From NCBI GenBank assembly GCA_035631615.1, contig DASQIK010000066.1, positions 34,572 through 98,571 of the forward strand: DNA of 64,000 nt, read 5' to 3'. A model generated the notes under the pieces. The model searched no databases. It was given only the letters and a program-made list of their open reading frames with translations, and had not been told where the DNA came from. A program made the translations under genes and the position numbers. Source of the DNA: UBA5189 sp035631615. Its GTDB lineage: Bacteria; Chloroflexota; Limnocylindria; Limnocylindrales; CSP1-4. Shown here piece by piece: positions 32,916 to 42,029 of this stretch; positions within the stretch are counted from its first letter, which is position 1; every line of letters begins with the position of its first letter.

Positions 32916-34085
32916 TCAGGTCCTCGCTCGGTCGAGCACGGCGTCCGCGACGATCAGGCGGTGGACCTGGTTGGTGCCCTCGTAGATCTGGGCGCCCTTC
33001 GCGTCACGCATCAGGCGTTCGATGCCCGTCTCGCGGGAGTAGCCACTCCCGCCGAAGAGCTGCACGGCATCGGTGGCCACCTTCATCGCAGTGTCCGATG
33101 CCGTCCATTTGGCGAGCGACGAGAGCTCGCCGATCGGCTCGCCCGCGTCCTTGGCGCGCGCGGCCTCGTGCACGAGGGACCTCGCGGCGGCGACGTCGCG
33201 CGCCATCTCCGCGAGCATGAACTTGAGGCCCTGGAGCTCCGACAGGGGCGCCCCGAACGCCTTCCGCTGCTGGAGATATGCGGCGGACTGCTCGAGTGCC
33301 GAACGGGCGATGCCGACGCAGCCCGCGCCGATCGAGATGCGGCCCTCGGCCAGGCTCGAGAGCGCGATTCGGTATCCCCCACCCTCTTCGCCCAGCCGGT
33401 TCGCCGCGGGCACGATCGCGCCGTCGAAGATCAGCTCGGCAGCCGGGCAGGCCCGGATGCCCATCTTCTTCTCGTGGGCCCCGAACCGGAAGCCGGGCGT
33501 CCCCTTCTCCACCAGGAACGCGGTGATCCCCTTCGGTCCCTTCGACGGATCGACGGTCGCGAACACGAGGTAGCGATCCGCCTCGGGCGCGTTCGAGATC
33601 CAGATCTTGGTGCCCTCGAGCCGGTACGCGGCGACGCCGTCCGCGCCATCGATCGGCGTCGCTCGCGTTCGAAGCGCCGCGGCATCGCTGCCACCCGACG
33701 GCTCGGTCAGGCAGAACGCCCCGAGTGCCTCGCCCGCGATCATCGGCGGCAGCCAGCGGGCCTTCTGCTCGTCGTTGCCGTAGTTGAGGACCGGGAACTG
33801 CGACAGCAGGTGCACCGACAAGGTGACCGCGCTCGCCATGTCGGCGGCCCCGATCTCCTCCATCACCAGCGCCCAGCCGAGGTAGCTGAACCCGCCGCCC
33901 CCGATCGATTCGGGCAACGGCGCGCCGGTCAGTCCGAGCGCGCCCATTCGGGCGAAGATCGACCGGTCGAACCGTTCGTTCTCGTCGCGCTCGATCGCGG
34001 TCGGCGCCACCTCGCGCTGCGCGAACTCCCGCGCCGTGTCGCGGAGCAGCCGCTCCTCGGCGGTCAACCTACCTTCGCCGGTCAC
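32916..34085 (-). CDS. acyl-CoA dehydrogenase
   Basis: 389 residues. FAD-dependent family features: AFCLTEPSGGSDAAALRT, IWISNAPEADRYLVFATVD, the QQRKAFGAPLSELQGLKF segment, and near the C-terminus LFGGSGYSRETGIERLMRDA with IYEGTNQVHRLIVA, which places the catalytic Glu in YEGT. Introduces the 2,3-double bond in acyl-CoA. Starts at GTG overlapping the stop of the hydroxyacyl-CoA dehydrogenase gene, so both are co-translated. Confidence 0.93.
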   Translation of the reverse strand: MTGEGRLTAEERLLRDTAREFAQREVAPTAIERDENERFDRSIFARMGALGLTGAPLPESIGGGGFSYLGWALVMEEIGAADMASAVTLSVHLLSQFPVLNYGNDEQKARWLPPMIAGEALGAFCLTEPSGGSDAAALRTRATPIDGADGVAAYRLEGTKIWISNAPEADRYLVFATVDPSKGPKGITAFLVEKGTPGFRFGAHEKKMGIRACPAAELIFDGAIVPAANRLGEEGGGYRIALSSLAEGRISIGAGCVGIARSALEQSAAYLQQRKAFGAPLSELQGLKFMLAEMARDVAAARSLVHEAARAKDAGEPIGELSSLAKWTASDTAMKVATDAVQLFGGSGYSRETGIERLMRDAKGAQIYEGTNQVHRLIVADAVLDRART

Positions 34086-34945
34086 GATCGCGGATAGGTG
34101 TGGAACCCACGGCCGGTCTTCTGGCCGAGGTGGCCCTCCTCGACGAGGCGCTCGAGAATCGCCGGTGGCCTGACGTGCTCGCCCCCGATGCCGTCATAGA
34201 GCACGTTCATGACGCCGAGGCAGACGTCGAGCCCGATGAAGTCGGCGAGCTCGAGGGGGCCCATCGGATGGTTCAGCCCGACCCGCGCTCCCGTGTCGAT
34301 GTCATCGGCGGTGCCGGTTCCCTCCTCGAGGGTGCGCATCGCCTCGGCGAGGAGCGGCATGAGGATCCGGTTGACGATGAACCCAGGCCGGTCCGCGGAG
34401 ACGATGAGCTTCTTGCCGAGCTCGTCGGTGAGCTCGCGGATCGCGGCCTCGGTGGCATCTGACGTGGCACTGCCTCGGATCAGCTCGACGAGCGGCATCA
34501 CCGGCACCGGGCTGAAGAAGTGCATGCCCACGAACCGTTCGCGTCGCGCGGGCGACACGGCCTCGGCCAGCCGGTCGATCGAGATCGAGCTCGTGTTCGA
34601 GGCGAAGATCGTCGCCTCCGGGGCGCGCTCGTCGAGCCTCGACCACAGCCCGCGCTTGACCTCGAGATCCTCGAACACCGCCTCGACGACGAGGTCTGCC
34701 GATCGCACCAGCTCGATGTCGTCGGTGGCCAGGACCCGTCCCACGATCGCGTCGCGCTGGTCCGAGTCGAGCTTGCCCTTCGCCACCGCCCGATCGAGGT
34801 TGCCGGCGATCCGCTCGCGCCCGGCCTGCGCTCGAGCGAGGTCTGGCTCGTACAGCGTGACGTGCTTGCCGATGGCGGCATGGACCTGTCCGATGCCGTG
34901 GCCCATGAGGCCGGCACCTGCGACGAAGACTCGGTCGATGGGCAT
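34082..34945 (-). CDS. 3-hydroxyacyl-CoA (3-hydroxybutyryl-CoA) dehydrogenase
   Basis: 287 residues, the length of monofunctional Hbd/PaaH enzymes. NAD-binding VFVAGAGLMGHGIGQVHA; ASNTSSISID; MHFFSPVPVMPLVELIRG with the catalytic His; the PGFIVNRILMPLLAEA and NHPMGPLELADFIGLD C-terminal motifs. Oxidises 3-hydroxyacyl-CoA to 3-ketoacyl-CoA, the step before the thiolase. Confidence 0.94.
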   Translation of the reverse strand: MPIDRVFVAGAGLMGHGIGQVHAAIGKHVTLYEPDLARAQAGRERIAGNLDRAVAKGKLDSDQRDAIVGRVLATDDIELVRSADLVVEAVFEDLEVKRGLWSRLDERAPEATIFASNTSSISIDRLAEAVSPARRERFVGMHFFSPVPVMPLVELIRGSATSDATEAAIRELTDELGKKLIVSADRPGFIVNRILMPLLAEAMRTLEEGTGTADDIDTGARVGLNHPMGPLELADFIGLDVCLGVMNVLYDGIGGEHVRPPAILERLVEEGHLGQKTGRGFHTYPRS

Positions 34946-34998
34946 CGCGGAAAAGCCTAGCCCGCGGGCCGCGCGGTCGCCATGCCCTGATCCCGAAG

Positions 34999-35991
34999 CT
35001 ACCGCCGCCGAGGGGTTTCGAGGTGGATCCCGGCGAGCAGCTGATCAGCGGCGGCGAAGGGATCCAGCTCGTGGGCGGCAACCTGCCGGATCGTCGCGTC
35101 GGTGGCTGCGCGGTTCGCGGGGACGTGCAGCTCGGCGCGGAGGCGGTCGGCGAGGATTGCCCAGACCTGGGCTTCCGCGCGCGCGAGTCGCGCCGGCGTG
35201 TCGCCCGTCCCGCGGCCGCGCGCGCGATGCCGGTCCAGGGACTGGAGCAGCTCCGGGATGCCCGCGCCGGTCGTGGCGGTGGTGAGGAGGACCTCGGGCT
35301 CCTTCGGGCGCGGGCGATCGGCGTGACTGGCGCCGCCGACGCGCCCAACCGCGACCAGCATCGCTCGCAGCTGCGATGCCGTTCGCTGGGCGCCCGGCCG
35401 GTCGCCCTTGTTGACGACGACGATGTCGGCGACCTCGAGCAGGCCCGCCTTGATCGCCTGGACCTCGTCGCCCATCTCGGGCGCCTCGAGCACGACGGTG
35501 GTGTCGGCGGCCGCAGCGACCTCGACCTCGGACTGGCCGGTGCCGACGGTCTCGAGCAGGATCAGGTCGAAGCCGGCGGCATCGAGGACCGCCGCGGCGG
35601 CGGTCGAGGTCGAGGCCAGCCCGCCGGCGTGCCCGCGGGCGGCCATGGAGCGGATGAAGACGTCGCGGTCCGTCGCGTACGACTGCATCCGTACGCGGTC
35701 ACCGAGCAGCGCGCCGCCGGTGATCGGGCTGGACGGATCGACGGCCACGACGGCGACGGCGCGCCCGGCCGCGCGCGCGAGGCCGATCAGCGCTGCGACG
35801 AGCGTGGACTTGCCGGCGCCGGGTGGCCCGGTGATCCCGACGAGGTGTGCGCGGCCCGCCTGCGGGTAGAGGCGCCGGAGGGCGACCTCCGCCACGGCTG
35901 TGCGATTCTCCACTGCCGTCAGGATCCGGGCGAGCGCCCGCCGATCCCCCGCGAGCGCCGCATCGACGAGCGCGTTCGCGTCCGCGGCCAC
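34999..35991 (-). CDS. meaB: methylmalonyl-CoA mutase-associated GTPase MeaB
   Basis: 330 residues from GTG 35991, one base after the mutase subunit stop; an ATG 42 bp earlier (36033) overlaps that gene. G-protein motifs: Walker A ITGPPGAGKSTLVAAL, VAVDPSSPITGGALLGDRVRM, LLETVGTGQSEVEVA and VVNKGD. MeaB loads and protects the adenosylcobalamin cofactor of methylmalonyl-CoA mutase. Directly follows the B12-binding subunit gene, which supports the role. Confidence 0.93.
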   Translation of the reverse strand: MAADANALVDAALAGDRRALARILTAVENRTAVAEVALRRLYPQAGRAHLVGITGPPGAGKSTLVAALIGLARAAGRAVAVVAVDPSSPITGGALLGDRVRMQSYATDRDVFIRSMAARGHAGGLASTSTAAAAVLDAAGFDLILLETVGTGQSEVEVAAAADTTVVLEAPEMGDEVQAIKAGLLEVADIVVVNKGDRPGAQRTASQLRAMLVAVGRVGGASHADRPRPKEPEVLLTTATTGAGIPELLQSLDRHRARGRGTGDTPARLARAEAQVWAILADRLRAELHVPANRAATDATIRQVAAHELDPFAAADQLLAGIHLETPRRR

Positions 35992-35992
35992 C

Positions 35993-36397
35993 TCAGTCGC
36001 GGGGTCGGGCGTGGGCCCTGAGGTAGTCGGCAACCTCGGCGATCGTGGTCCCGGGCCCGAACGTCTCCGCCACCCCGACCTTCTTGAGCTCCGTGACGTC
36101 GTCGTCCGGGATGATCCCGCCGACCACGACCAGCACGTCGTCCATGCCGGCTTCCCTGAGCTTCGCGGTGACCTTCGGCACGAGCGTCATGTGCGCGCCC
36201 GACAGGATCGACAGCCCGACCACGTCGGCGTCCTCCTGGAGCGCCGCCGTCACGACCATGTCGGGCGTCTGGCGCAGGCCCGTATAGACGACTTCGAAGC
36301 CCTCGTCCCGCAACCCGCGCGCGAGCACCTTCGCGCCGCGATCGTGCCCGTCCAGCCCCGGCTTCGCGATGAGCACCTTCAGCGGTCGATCGGCCAT
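35993..36397 (-). CDS. mcmA2: methylmalonyl-CoA mutase, B12-binding subunit
   Basis: 134 residues, a stand-alone cobalamin-binding domain: the DxHxxG motif (Asp16, His18, Gly21 in GLDGHDRGAKV) carries the cobalt-ligating His, with GLSILSGAHM and VVGGIIPDDD binding the nucleotide tail. The catalytic partner is at 43191-44882. Together they isomerise methylmalonyl-CoA and succinyl-CoA. Confidence 0.93.
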   Translation of the reverse strand: MADRPLKVLIAKPGLDGHDRGAKVLARGLRDEGFEVVYTGLRQTPDMVVTAALQEDADVVGLSILSGAHMTLVPKVTAKLREAGMDDVLVVVGGIIPDDDVTELKKVGVAETFGPGTTIAEVADYLRAHARPRD

Positions 36398-36480
36398 GGG
36401 CGGACTGTACCGCACGCCTGCTCGGTCAAGGGGCATGTCACAGGATCACCAGGTGGCCGACGGTCACGCCGCAGGGACGT

Positions 36481-36936
36481 TCAGCCCACGAGGTCGGCGA
36501 GGTGCTCCTCGTAGTGGCCGTACGTGTTGCCGGCGATCATCGCCGCGGCCCAGCCTTCGTGGGCGAGCAATCGATCGTCGGTGAGCCGTGCGACCGCGCG
36601 ATGGACGAGCCGATACGAATCGTCGAGCGCGAAGAGGATCTCGCCGGTCGTCCGGCCGATCGCGGCGCGGGCCGCCCGGGCGTTGATCGCATCGGTCGGC
36701 TCGGGCTCGCCGGGCAGCTCGCCTGTCTCGGCCAGCCAGGCAAGCGCCTCGACCGTGCGCTCGTGCCAGGTCGCAACGTGCCCGAGCATCTGCTTGCGCG
36801 TCCAGGAGCCCTGCGCGAGGCGTCGCTCGAGCCCCTGGCTCGGGAGTGCGTGGACTCGTCGGCGGAACGCGGACCAGCCGTCGTCCATGCGGGCGAGGGT
36901 CTCGGCGACGAGGGGCTGCCCGCTGGATTGGTCCAT
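36481..36936 (-). CDS. DinB/ClbS-like four-helix protein
   Basis: 151 residues. The fold is suggested by KQMLGHVATWHERTVEALAW and the C-terminal GNTYGHYEEHLADL, whose histidines match the metal site of DinB/ClbS (DUF1706) proteins. ClbS-type proteins protect DNA from toxins, others are thiol-dependent transferases. Substrate unknown. Encoded just after GTP cyclohydrolase I with a 9-bp gap. Confidence 0.65.
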   Translation of the reverse strand: MDQSSGQPLVAETLARMDDGWSAFRRRVHALPSQGLERRLAQGSWTRKQMLGHVATWHERTVEALAWLAETGELPGEPEPTDAINARAARAAIGRTTGEILFALDDSYRLVHRAVARLTDDRLLAHEGWAAAMIAGNTYGHYEEHLADLVG

Positions 36937-36945
36937 GGTCCTCGC

Positions 36946-37674
36946 TCAATCCTCCGGACGGCGCCGCTCGAGGTGGCTGAAGAACTCGGCGCGGGTGCGG
37001 TCGCGCGAACGGAACAGGCCGAGGACCGCTGAGGTGGTCATGATCGTTCCGGGCTTGCGGATGCCGCGCATGATCGCGCACAGGTGGTTCGCCTCGACCA
37101 CGACGCCGACGCCCTGCGGTGACAGCCGCTCGTTCAGGAAGTCGGCGATCTGCTGCGTCATCCGCTCCTGCACCTGGAGCCGCCGCGCGTACATCTCGAC
37201 GATCCGCGGGATCTTCGACAGCCCGATGACGTGGCCCTTCGGGATATACGCCACCGACGCCGTCCCGAAGAATGGCAGCAGGTGGTGCTCGCACAGCGAG
37301 TAGAACGGGATGTCCTTGACGACGACCATCTCCGAGTAGTCGACGTCGAACACGGCGCCGTTGATCAGCCGGTCCGGGTCGACGTGGTAGCCGGCGGTCA
37401 GCTCGGCGTACATCCGATGCACGCGGTCCGGGGTGCCGACGAGGCCCTGCCGATCCGGATCCTCGCCGATCTCGAGGAGGATCTCGCGAACCGCCTCCTC
37501 GACCGGCCCGGTCGGCGTGTGCAGCGACGGCGTTCCGACGATCGCGCGCGTCCGGTCGTCATCGGTCAGGGCCGGGACATCGGCAACGCCGTGCCCGTTC
37601 AGGCCGTGTTCCTCGCCGATCTCGGTCTCGATCTCGGACACGAGCTTGCGCACGTGCTCGGGCAGGCTGCTCAT
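36946..37674 (-). CDS. folE: GTP cyclohydrolase I
   Basis: 242 residues; the core (about 60-235) is the tunnelling-fold FolE: TPDRVHRMYAELTAGY, zinc ligands in SLCEHHLLPF and NHLCAIMRGI (Cys, His, Cys), SKIPRIVEMYARRLQVQER. Opens GTP to dihydroneopterin triphosphate for folate. An extra 50-residue acidic N-terminus is common in larger FolE. Confidence 0.95.
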   Translation of the reverse strand: MSSLPEHVRKLVSEIETEIGEEHGLNGHGVADVPALTDDDRTRAIVGTPSLHTPTGPVEEAVREILLEIGEDPDRQGLVGTPDRVHRMYAELTAGYHVDPDRLINGAVFDVDYSEMVVVKDIPFYSLCEHHLLPFFGTASVAYIPKGHVIGLSKIPRIVEMYARRLQVQERMTQQIADFLNERLSPQGVGVVVEANHLCAIMRGIRKPGTIMTTSAVLGLFRSRDRTRAEFFSHLERRRPED

Positions 37675-37692
37675 GGCCCGGGGATGGTACGC

Positions 37693-38784
37693 CTAGGCGA
37701 GAGACTGGACCCCGCTGGCGGGTGGTCGGCGGGCTGCGCCACGGAGCCAGGCGCCGGCGTTCCGGCCGAGGTCGCCGACGTGGTAGCCGCCCTCCTGGAG
37801 GATCACGAGACGGCGGCCGAGGGCGGCGACGCGACGGCCCATCTCGTGATAGCCCGCGGTCGTGAGGGCGAGATCGCCGATCGGATCGTGCTCGTACGTG
37901 TCGAAGCCGAGCGAGACGACGACGATCGATCCGGGTGCAGAGCCGATCCAGTCGAGCGCACGGTCGAGGTCGGCGATGTAGGTCGGGTCGTCGGCACGAA
38001 GCGGCTGCGGAAGGTTGAGGTTCGCGCCGAGCCCAGCGCCTTCGCCAATCTCGTCGGCATGGCCCAGGAAGAACGGGTACAGGCGCCGTGGGTCCGAGTG
38101 GAGCGACGCGTATCGAACGTCCTCGCGGCGCCAGAAGATCTGCTGCGTGCCGTTGCCGTGGTGGACGTCGACGTCGAGGATCGCGACGCGCTCGCCGGTC
38201 CGCTCGACGATCGACTGCGCCGCGATCGCCGCGTTGTTGAAGAAGCAGTAGCCGCCGGCCATCGCGGCCGCTGCGTGATGGCCGGGCGGACGACACAGCC
38301 CATACGCCACCGTCTCGCCCCCGAGGACCAGGTCCGCCGTGGTCAGGGCGACGTCCACCGCGCCGCGTGCCGCGTCGTAGCTCCCGGCGACGAGCGGGTT
38401 CGACGAGTCGAGGCCCCACCAGCCCACCCGACCGCCGATCGCCGCCGGCTCGGGGCGGGCGGCGATCAACCCGTCGCTCATGCCGGCGAACATCGCGCGA
38501 GTCGGGTACGTGTCGGCCACGAGGAAGTCGCGGTCGATCTGCTGACGCTCCACCTCCGGCCAGGCCGACTCGAGGAAGCGCAGCAGGCCGGAATCGTGTA
38601 CGGCAAGGATCGGCTCCGTCCCGTGCTCGCTCGGTGGGACGATCTCGAAGCCGCCGTCCGCGGCGAGCGCGGCAAGAATCGAATCGGCTCGCGCGGGCAC
38701 CTCGTTGGCGGGTACCGGCAGCCCGAGGTAGGTCTCGACCTGCGGATCGTGGGCTCGGTGGCGCTCGGTGTGGACGACCTTCAC
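37693..38784 (-). CDS. histone deacetylase-superfamily hydrolase (AcuC/acetylpolyamine amidohydrolase-like)
   Basis: 363 residues with the zinc deacetylase motifs: CRPPGHHAAA, ILDVDVHHGNGTQQIF (zinc Asp and His), YASLHSD and the late GFDTYEHDPIGDL segment. Removes acetyl groups from small amines or lysines. It heads the minus-strand run, 18 bp before folE and divergent from the zincin at 38825. Confidence 0.88.
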   Translation of the reverse strand: MKVVHTERHRAHDPQVETYLGLPVPANEVPARADSILAALAADGGFEIVPPSEHGTEPILAVHDSGLLRFLESAWPEVERQQIDRDFLVADTYPTRAMFAGMSDGLIAARPEPAAIGGRVGWWGLDSSNPLVAGSYDAARGAVDVALTTADLVLGGETVAYGLCRPPGHHAAAAMAGGYCFFNNAAIAAQSIVERTGERVAILDVDVHHGNGTQQIFWRREDVRYASLHSDPRRLYPFFLGHADEIGEGAGLGANLNLPQPLRADDPTYIADLDRALDWIGSAPGSIVVVSLGFDTYEHDPIGDLALTTAGYHEMGRRVAALGRRLVILQEGGYHVGDLGRNAGAWLRGAARRPPASGVQSLA

Positions 38785-38824
38785 CCGCGGATCGTACCGG
38801 CCCTGCCGGGTCTACGATCCGGCG

Positions 38825-39238
38825 ATGCCAAAGCGCCCGCGCGGCTCACCTCGGGGGATCGCTCGCGCCCGTGCCCGCGCGGCTGCGTTCGAGGCGCTCG
38901 TCGATCGGGCGGTGGCAGCAATCCCGGCGCCGTACCGGGAGGCGCTCGCCGAGGTCGCGATCCTGGTCGAGGACGAGCCCACCCGCGAGCAGCTCCTCGA
39001 CAACGGCCTCGAGCCGTGGGATTCGATGTACGGTCTGTACGAGGGCGTCCCGCGCACCGAGTACGGGGCGGACTGGGTCGCCGCCCCGAACAGGATCACC
39101 CTCTTCCGGAGGCCCCTCGAGGACGATTTTCCCGATGCTGCCGAGCTCAAGGCGGAGGTCCGGCGCACGGTCTTGCACGAGCTCGCGCACCACCTCGGCA
39201 TCGACGACGACCGCCTCGACGAGCTCGGCGCGGGGTAG
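38825..39238 (+). CDS. minimal zincin-fold metallopeptidase-like protein
   Basis: 137 residues from ATG 38825. Family of small HExxH proteins (DUF1025-like): AIPAPYREALAEVAILVEDE, then RITLFRRPLED and TVLHELAHHLGIDDDRLDELG, with zinc ligands His118, Glu119, His122 and an Asp downstream. Probably a cytoplasmic zinc protein; peptidase activity is unproven. Confidence 0.8.
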   Translation: MPKRPRGSPRGIARARARAAAFEALVDRAVAAIPAPYREALAEVAILVEDEPTREQLLDNGLEPWDSMYGLYEGVPRTEYGADWVAAPNRITLFRRPLEDDFPDAAELKAEVRRTVLHELAHHLGIDDDRLDELGAG

Positions 39239-39270
39239 CGACAGCGCTCGGCGCCGCCGCGCCGGCGACG

Positions 39271-41163
39271 CTACTTGAACGAGGAGAAGTAGTACACCGG
39301 TGGGGCGGCGATCGGCAGCAATGGAAGCTGCGCGGAGGAGCGCAGCTCGTCATGGCTCGCGCTGGCCGGCGGCAGGTCGTCGGCGGCATGGGCATCCCAC
39401 TGGACCGGATCCGCGGGCAGGTCCTGGCTGATCGGCACCAGCGTCAGCAGGTCGTTGCCGATCCAGGCCGATCGACCGTGCGAGGGGTAGTCGATCCATC
39501 GGCCCGCGGCATAGACCCGATCGACGAGCGTGCGGCCATCCGGGGCATCCCGCGTGATGAACGCGTGACTCGCGCCCCCGTAGCCGTCGGCCTCGTCACT
39601 CGGCGCCCGCGGGAAGCCGGGCAGCGCGAGCATCGGGCCCCACTCCTGCCGCTCGTTCCCCTGCAGCGCAGCCGGTGGCCCGGCCGTGCGCTCGATGAAC
39701 AGGTAGGCGCCGTCTGACCAGCGGGTCGCGGCCATGCCCGGATCGGGGCAGGTGACGGTCTTCGCGGCGCAGTCGAACAGGCTGTCGAGCAGCCAGTTGG
39801 GCACCTCCGGCAGCACCGCGTAGCCCGCCGACGTGATGTCGATCGACGGCAGGCTTCGACCCACGCCATCGCTTGCCGGATCGTCGACGGTGACGGATTC
39901 GCCCTCGGGGCTCAGCGCCACGCCGTTGTCCTGCGCGGCCGCGCTCACGATGCCGAGCAGCGGGCTCGCCTTGCGGAGCTGGAAGCCGACGATCGACGGC
40001 AGCTCGATGCCGGCGACGATCAGCAGGCCGATCATCGCCACCGCCATCGGCAGGCTCACCCAGCGGAACCGCCGCGGCCGGACGCCAGTCGCGCTCCGGG
40101 CATGATCGAGGCCAGCGGAGTAGTAGGTCAGGCCGAGGAAGCCCGCCACCTGCGGAGCCGCGACGATCGCCGCGATCGTGAACGTCAGGCTGCCGAACGC
40201 GACGACGAACGCCAGGACCAGGATCGAGGCGAGGAGCTGCCCGGCCCCGCCGCCGCCGAAGCCGAGGTGCATGAACGTGCCGACCCGGTCGGCGGCGTCG
40301 AGGCCGGCGCTCAGCGCGAACTGCTGGATGGCCGACGTGACGAGCGTGAAGATCGTCACGGCGAGCGCGATCCGGGGCCGAACCCGGAAGAGGCGCCACG
40401 ATCGCCGCAGTGCCTCGACCGCGCCGACGTCGCCCAGGACGATGCTCGTCGATGCGAACGCGAAGGGCGTCACGACCAGCGCCCCGAGGGCGCTCCCGAT
40501 GAACGCGATCCCGGTGTTCGGGTTCTCGAGGCTGAAGAACGGCAGGACGACCAGGAGCGAGACGACGTACGACGCGAGCCAGACGAGCGAACCCGCACCG
40601 AGCAGTCGCCAGAAGACCTGCCGGGCACGGATGATCGCCTCCCACAGGTGGAGCGGCCGCTCGGACGCCCGCCCGGCGAGGAGCGAGATCGCGATCGCCT
40701 GGGCATCGATGCCGATGGCGAGGAGCAGCACGATCCCGCCGATCGCGAGCCCGTAGACGAGCAGCAGCGGCCTGAGGAGGTCCGGCTGCTCGAAGAAGAT
40801 CAGCGTCGGATCCTTCTGGAGCATCTCGGCAGTGCCTGGATCGCTCAGCAGCCGCCCCAGTCCCAGGAGCACGAGGACGACCGCCGGTCCGAAGGCGCCG
40901 AGCGACAGGAGCCCGATGTAGATCGAGCCACGGCGGATCGCGGTGCTCGCATCGACCGCCAGCTGGAGCCCGGCGCTCACCACCCTCCGGGCCGACGGCA
41001 GGTCGTAGGCCCGGGTCCACGTCGGGGCCAGCGGCGGCTCGGGCACTCGATAGGCCGCGAACGGCAGGTAGGCCGGTTGTCGTGCCGGAGCGGGTCGTGG
41101 AGCCGGGTCGGCTCCCGGCATGTCGGGCAGCCCGGCCTCCGGATCGAGCATGCGGCGGAGCAT
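39271..41163 (-). CDS. multipass membrane protein with C-terminal extracytoplasmic domain
   Basis: About 630 residues from ATG 41163 (or 41151). A Pro-rich N-terminus is followed by six or more helices in a DUF-type bundle (LGAFGPAVVLVLLGLGRLLS, LVYGLAIGGIVLLLAIGIDA). A conserved-looking RRSWRLFRVRPRIALAV loop is typical of bacterial integral membrane proteins that resemble the glycerophosphodiester phosphodiesterase membrane domain. After the last helix about 240 residues form a soluble domain with no recognised family. Faces the arsR gene across the operator. Confidence 0.65.
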   Translation of the reverse strand: MLRRMLDPEAGLPDMPGADPAPRPAPARQPAYLPFAAYRVPEPPLAPTWTRAYDLPSARRVVSAGLQLAVDASTAIRRGSIYIGLLSLGAFGPAVVLVLLGLGRLLSDPGTAEMLQKDPTLIFFEQPDLLRPLLLVYGLAIGGIVLLLAIGIDAQAIAISLLAGRASERPLHLWEAIIRARQVFWRLLGAGSLVWLASYVVSLLVVLPFFSLENPNTGIAFIGSALGALVVTPFAFASTSIVLGDVGAVEALRRSWRLFRVRPRIALAVTIFTLVTSAIQQFALSAGLDAADRVGTFMHLGFGGGGAGQLLASILVLAFVVAFGSLTFTIAAIVAAPQVAGFLGLTYYSAGLDHARSATGVRPRRFRWVSLPMAVAMIGLLIVAGIELPSIVGFQLRKASPLLGIVSAAAQDNGVALSPEGESVTVDDPASDGVGRSLPSIDITSAGYAVLPEVPNWLLDSLFDCAAKTVTCPDPGMAATRWSDGAYLFIERTAGPPAALQGNERQEWGPMLALPGFPRAPSDEADGYGGASHAFITRDAPDGRTLVDRVYAAGRWIDYPSHGRSAWIGNDLLTLVPISQDLPADPVQWDAHAADDLPPASASHDELRSSAQLPLLPIAAPPVYYFSSFK

Positions 41164-41206
41164 ACAGTCGGCCCCGTGGCGCCCGGGACCTGCAGAAGTA
41201 CGGGTG

Positions 41207-41228
41207 CACTTGCGAAATTGCGCAAGTG
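41207..41228. promoter_or_regulatory. perfect 8-6-8 palindromic operator for the ArsR-like regulator
   Basis: CACTTGCG-AAATTG-CGCAAGTG, a 22-bp inverted repeat with an AT-rich middle, ending 8 bp before the arsR ATG and 43 bp from the divergent membrane-protein start. The layout is typical of ArsR-family autoregulation; it may control both genes. Confidence 0.75.
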
Positions 41229-41236
41229 GTGACATC

Positions 41237-41563
41237 ATGCAGTCGATGGCAATCGAGCTTCCCGCCTCCCCGGCGGCCACCGCCAGCCGCGAGTCGGACT
41301 ACGAACGGACGGCCATCGTCGGCCGCGCCCTCGCAGACCCGAAGCGCCTGTGCGTGCTCGAGTCGCTCGCCGTCGGTGAGCTGTCGGTCAGCGAGCTGGC
41401 CGGCCGCGTCGCCTGTCAGGTGCCGAACATGAGCCAGCACCTGGCCGTCCTCCGCTCCGCGGGTCTCGTGACCACGCGTCGAGAGGGCAGCACCGTGTTC
41501 TACCGCCTCACGGACCCGCGCGTCCTCGAGGCCTACCAGCTGCTCCAGTCGATCGCCCGCTGA
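41237..41563 (+). CDS. ArsR-family winged-helix repressor, thiol-type candidate
   Basis: 108 residues (ATG 41246 is an alternative). Winged helix: ALADPKRLCVLESLAVGELS, recognition region VPNMSQHLAVLRSAGLVTTR, wing REGSTVFYRLTD. The usual metal-binding ELCVCDL is replaced by ELSVSEL, so classic As/Cd sensing is unlikely. Cys39 and Cys60 remain and could form a redox switch, which fits the thioredoxin gene 20 bp downstream. Confidence 0.85.
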   Translation: MQSMAIELPASPAATASRESDYERTAIVGRALADPKRLCVLESLAVGELSVSELAGRVACQVPNMSQHLAVLRSAGLVTTRREGSTVFYRLTDPRVLEAYQLLQSIAR

Positions 41564-41583
41564 GCGGGAGAAAGGATCACCCG

Positions 41584-41973
41584 ATGGCGATCAAAGTTGC
41601 CACCGACGCCACCTTCGAAGCCGAAGTCCTCCAGAACGACAGGCCCGTCGTGGTCGACTTCTGGGCCGCCTGGTGCGGGCCGTGCAAGCTCGTCGCCCCG
41701 GAGATGGAGAAGCTCGCCGCCAAGTACGAGGGCTCGATCGACATCGTGAAGGTCGACGTCGACGCCAACCCCGGCCTGTCGCGCGCGTTCAACATCATGT
41801 CGATCCCGACCATCGCGTTCTTCGCGCCCGGCAAGCAGCCGATGGGCGTCGTCGGGTTCCGACCCGCCGAGCAGCTCGAGGCCCAGTTTCAGCTCGCCTC
41901 CTACCCCAGGATCGACGCCGCAGCGGCGGCCACGGACGCCGCCGCTCCGACCGCCGCGAGCGACGCCGCCTGA
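41584..41973 (+). CDS. trxA: thioredoxin
   Basis: 129 residues. Active site FWAAWCGPCKLVAPEM; the fold continues DVDANPGLSRAFNIMSIPTI with the cis-Pro. An extra 25-residue Ala-rich tail follows the usual end at about 105. Reduces disulphides in cytoplasmic proteins. AGCGGGAGAAAGGATC gives a clear ribosome site. Operon with the ArsR regulator, followed by a strong hairpin. Confidence 0.95.
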   Translation: MAIKVATDATFEAEVLQNDRPVVVDFWAAWCGPCKLVAPEMEKLAAKYEGSIDIVKVDVDANPGLSRAFNIMSIPTIAFFAPGKQPMGVVGFRPAEQLEAQFQLASYPRIDAAAAATDAAAPTAASDAA

Positions 41974-41995
41974 CCTTCCGCGCTCCTCCAAGAGC

Positions 41996-42029
41996 CCAGG
42001 AGCCCGCCCTGCCCAGGGTGGGCTCCTGG
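41996..42029 (+). terminator. long hairpin after trxA
   Basis: CCAGGAGCCCGCCCT (41996-42010) and AGGGTGGGCTCCTGG (42015-42029) pair over 15 bp with one G-T pair and a 4-nt loop. There is no U-tract, so it may be a GC-type terminator or an RNA-stabilising structure. Confidence 0.6.

Noticed and set aside
37231..39717. 828-residue plus-strand open frame
   Set aside because: It runs antisense to folE and the deacetylase gene and has Arg/Gly-rich shadow composition with no family motifs.
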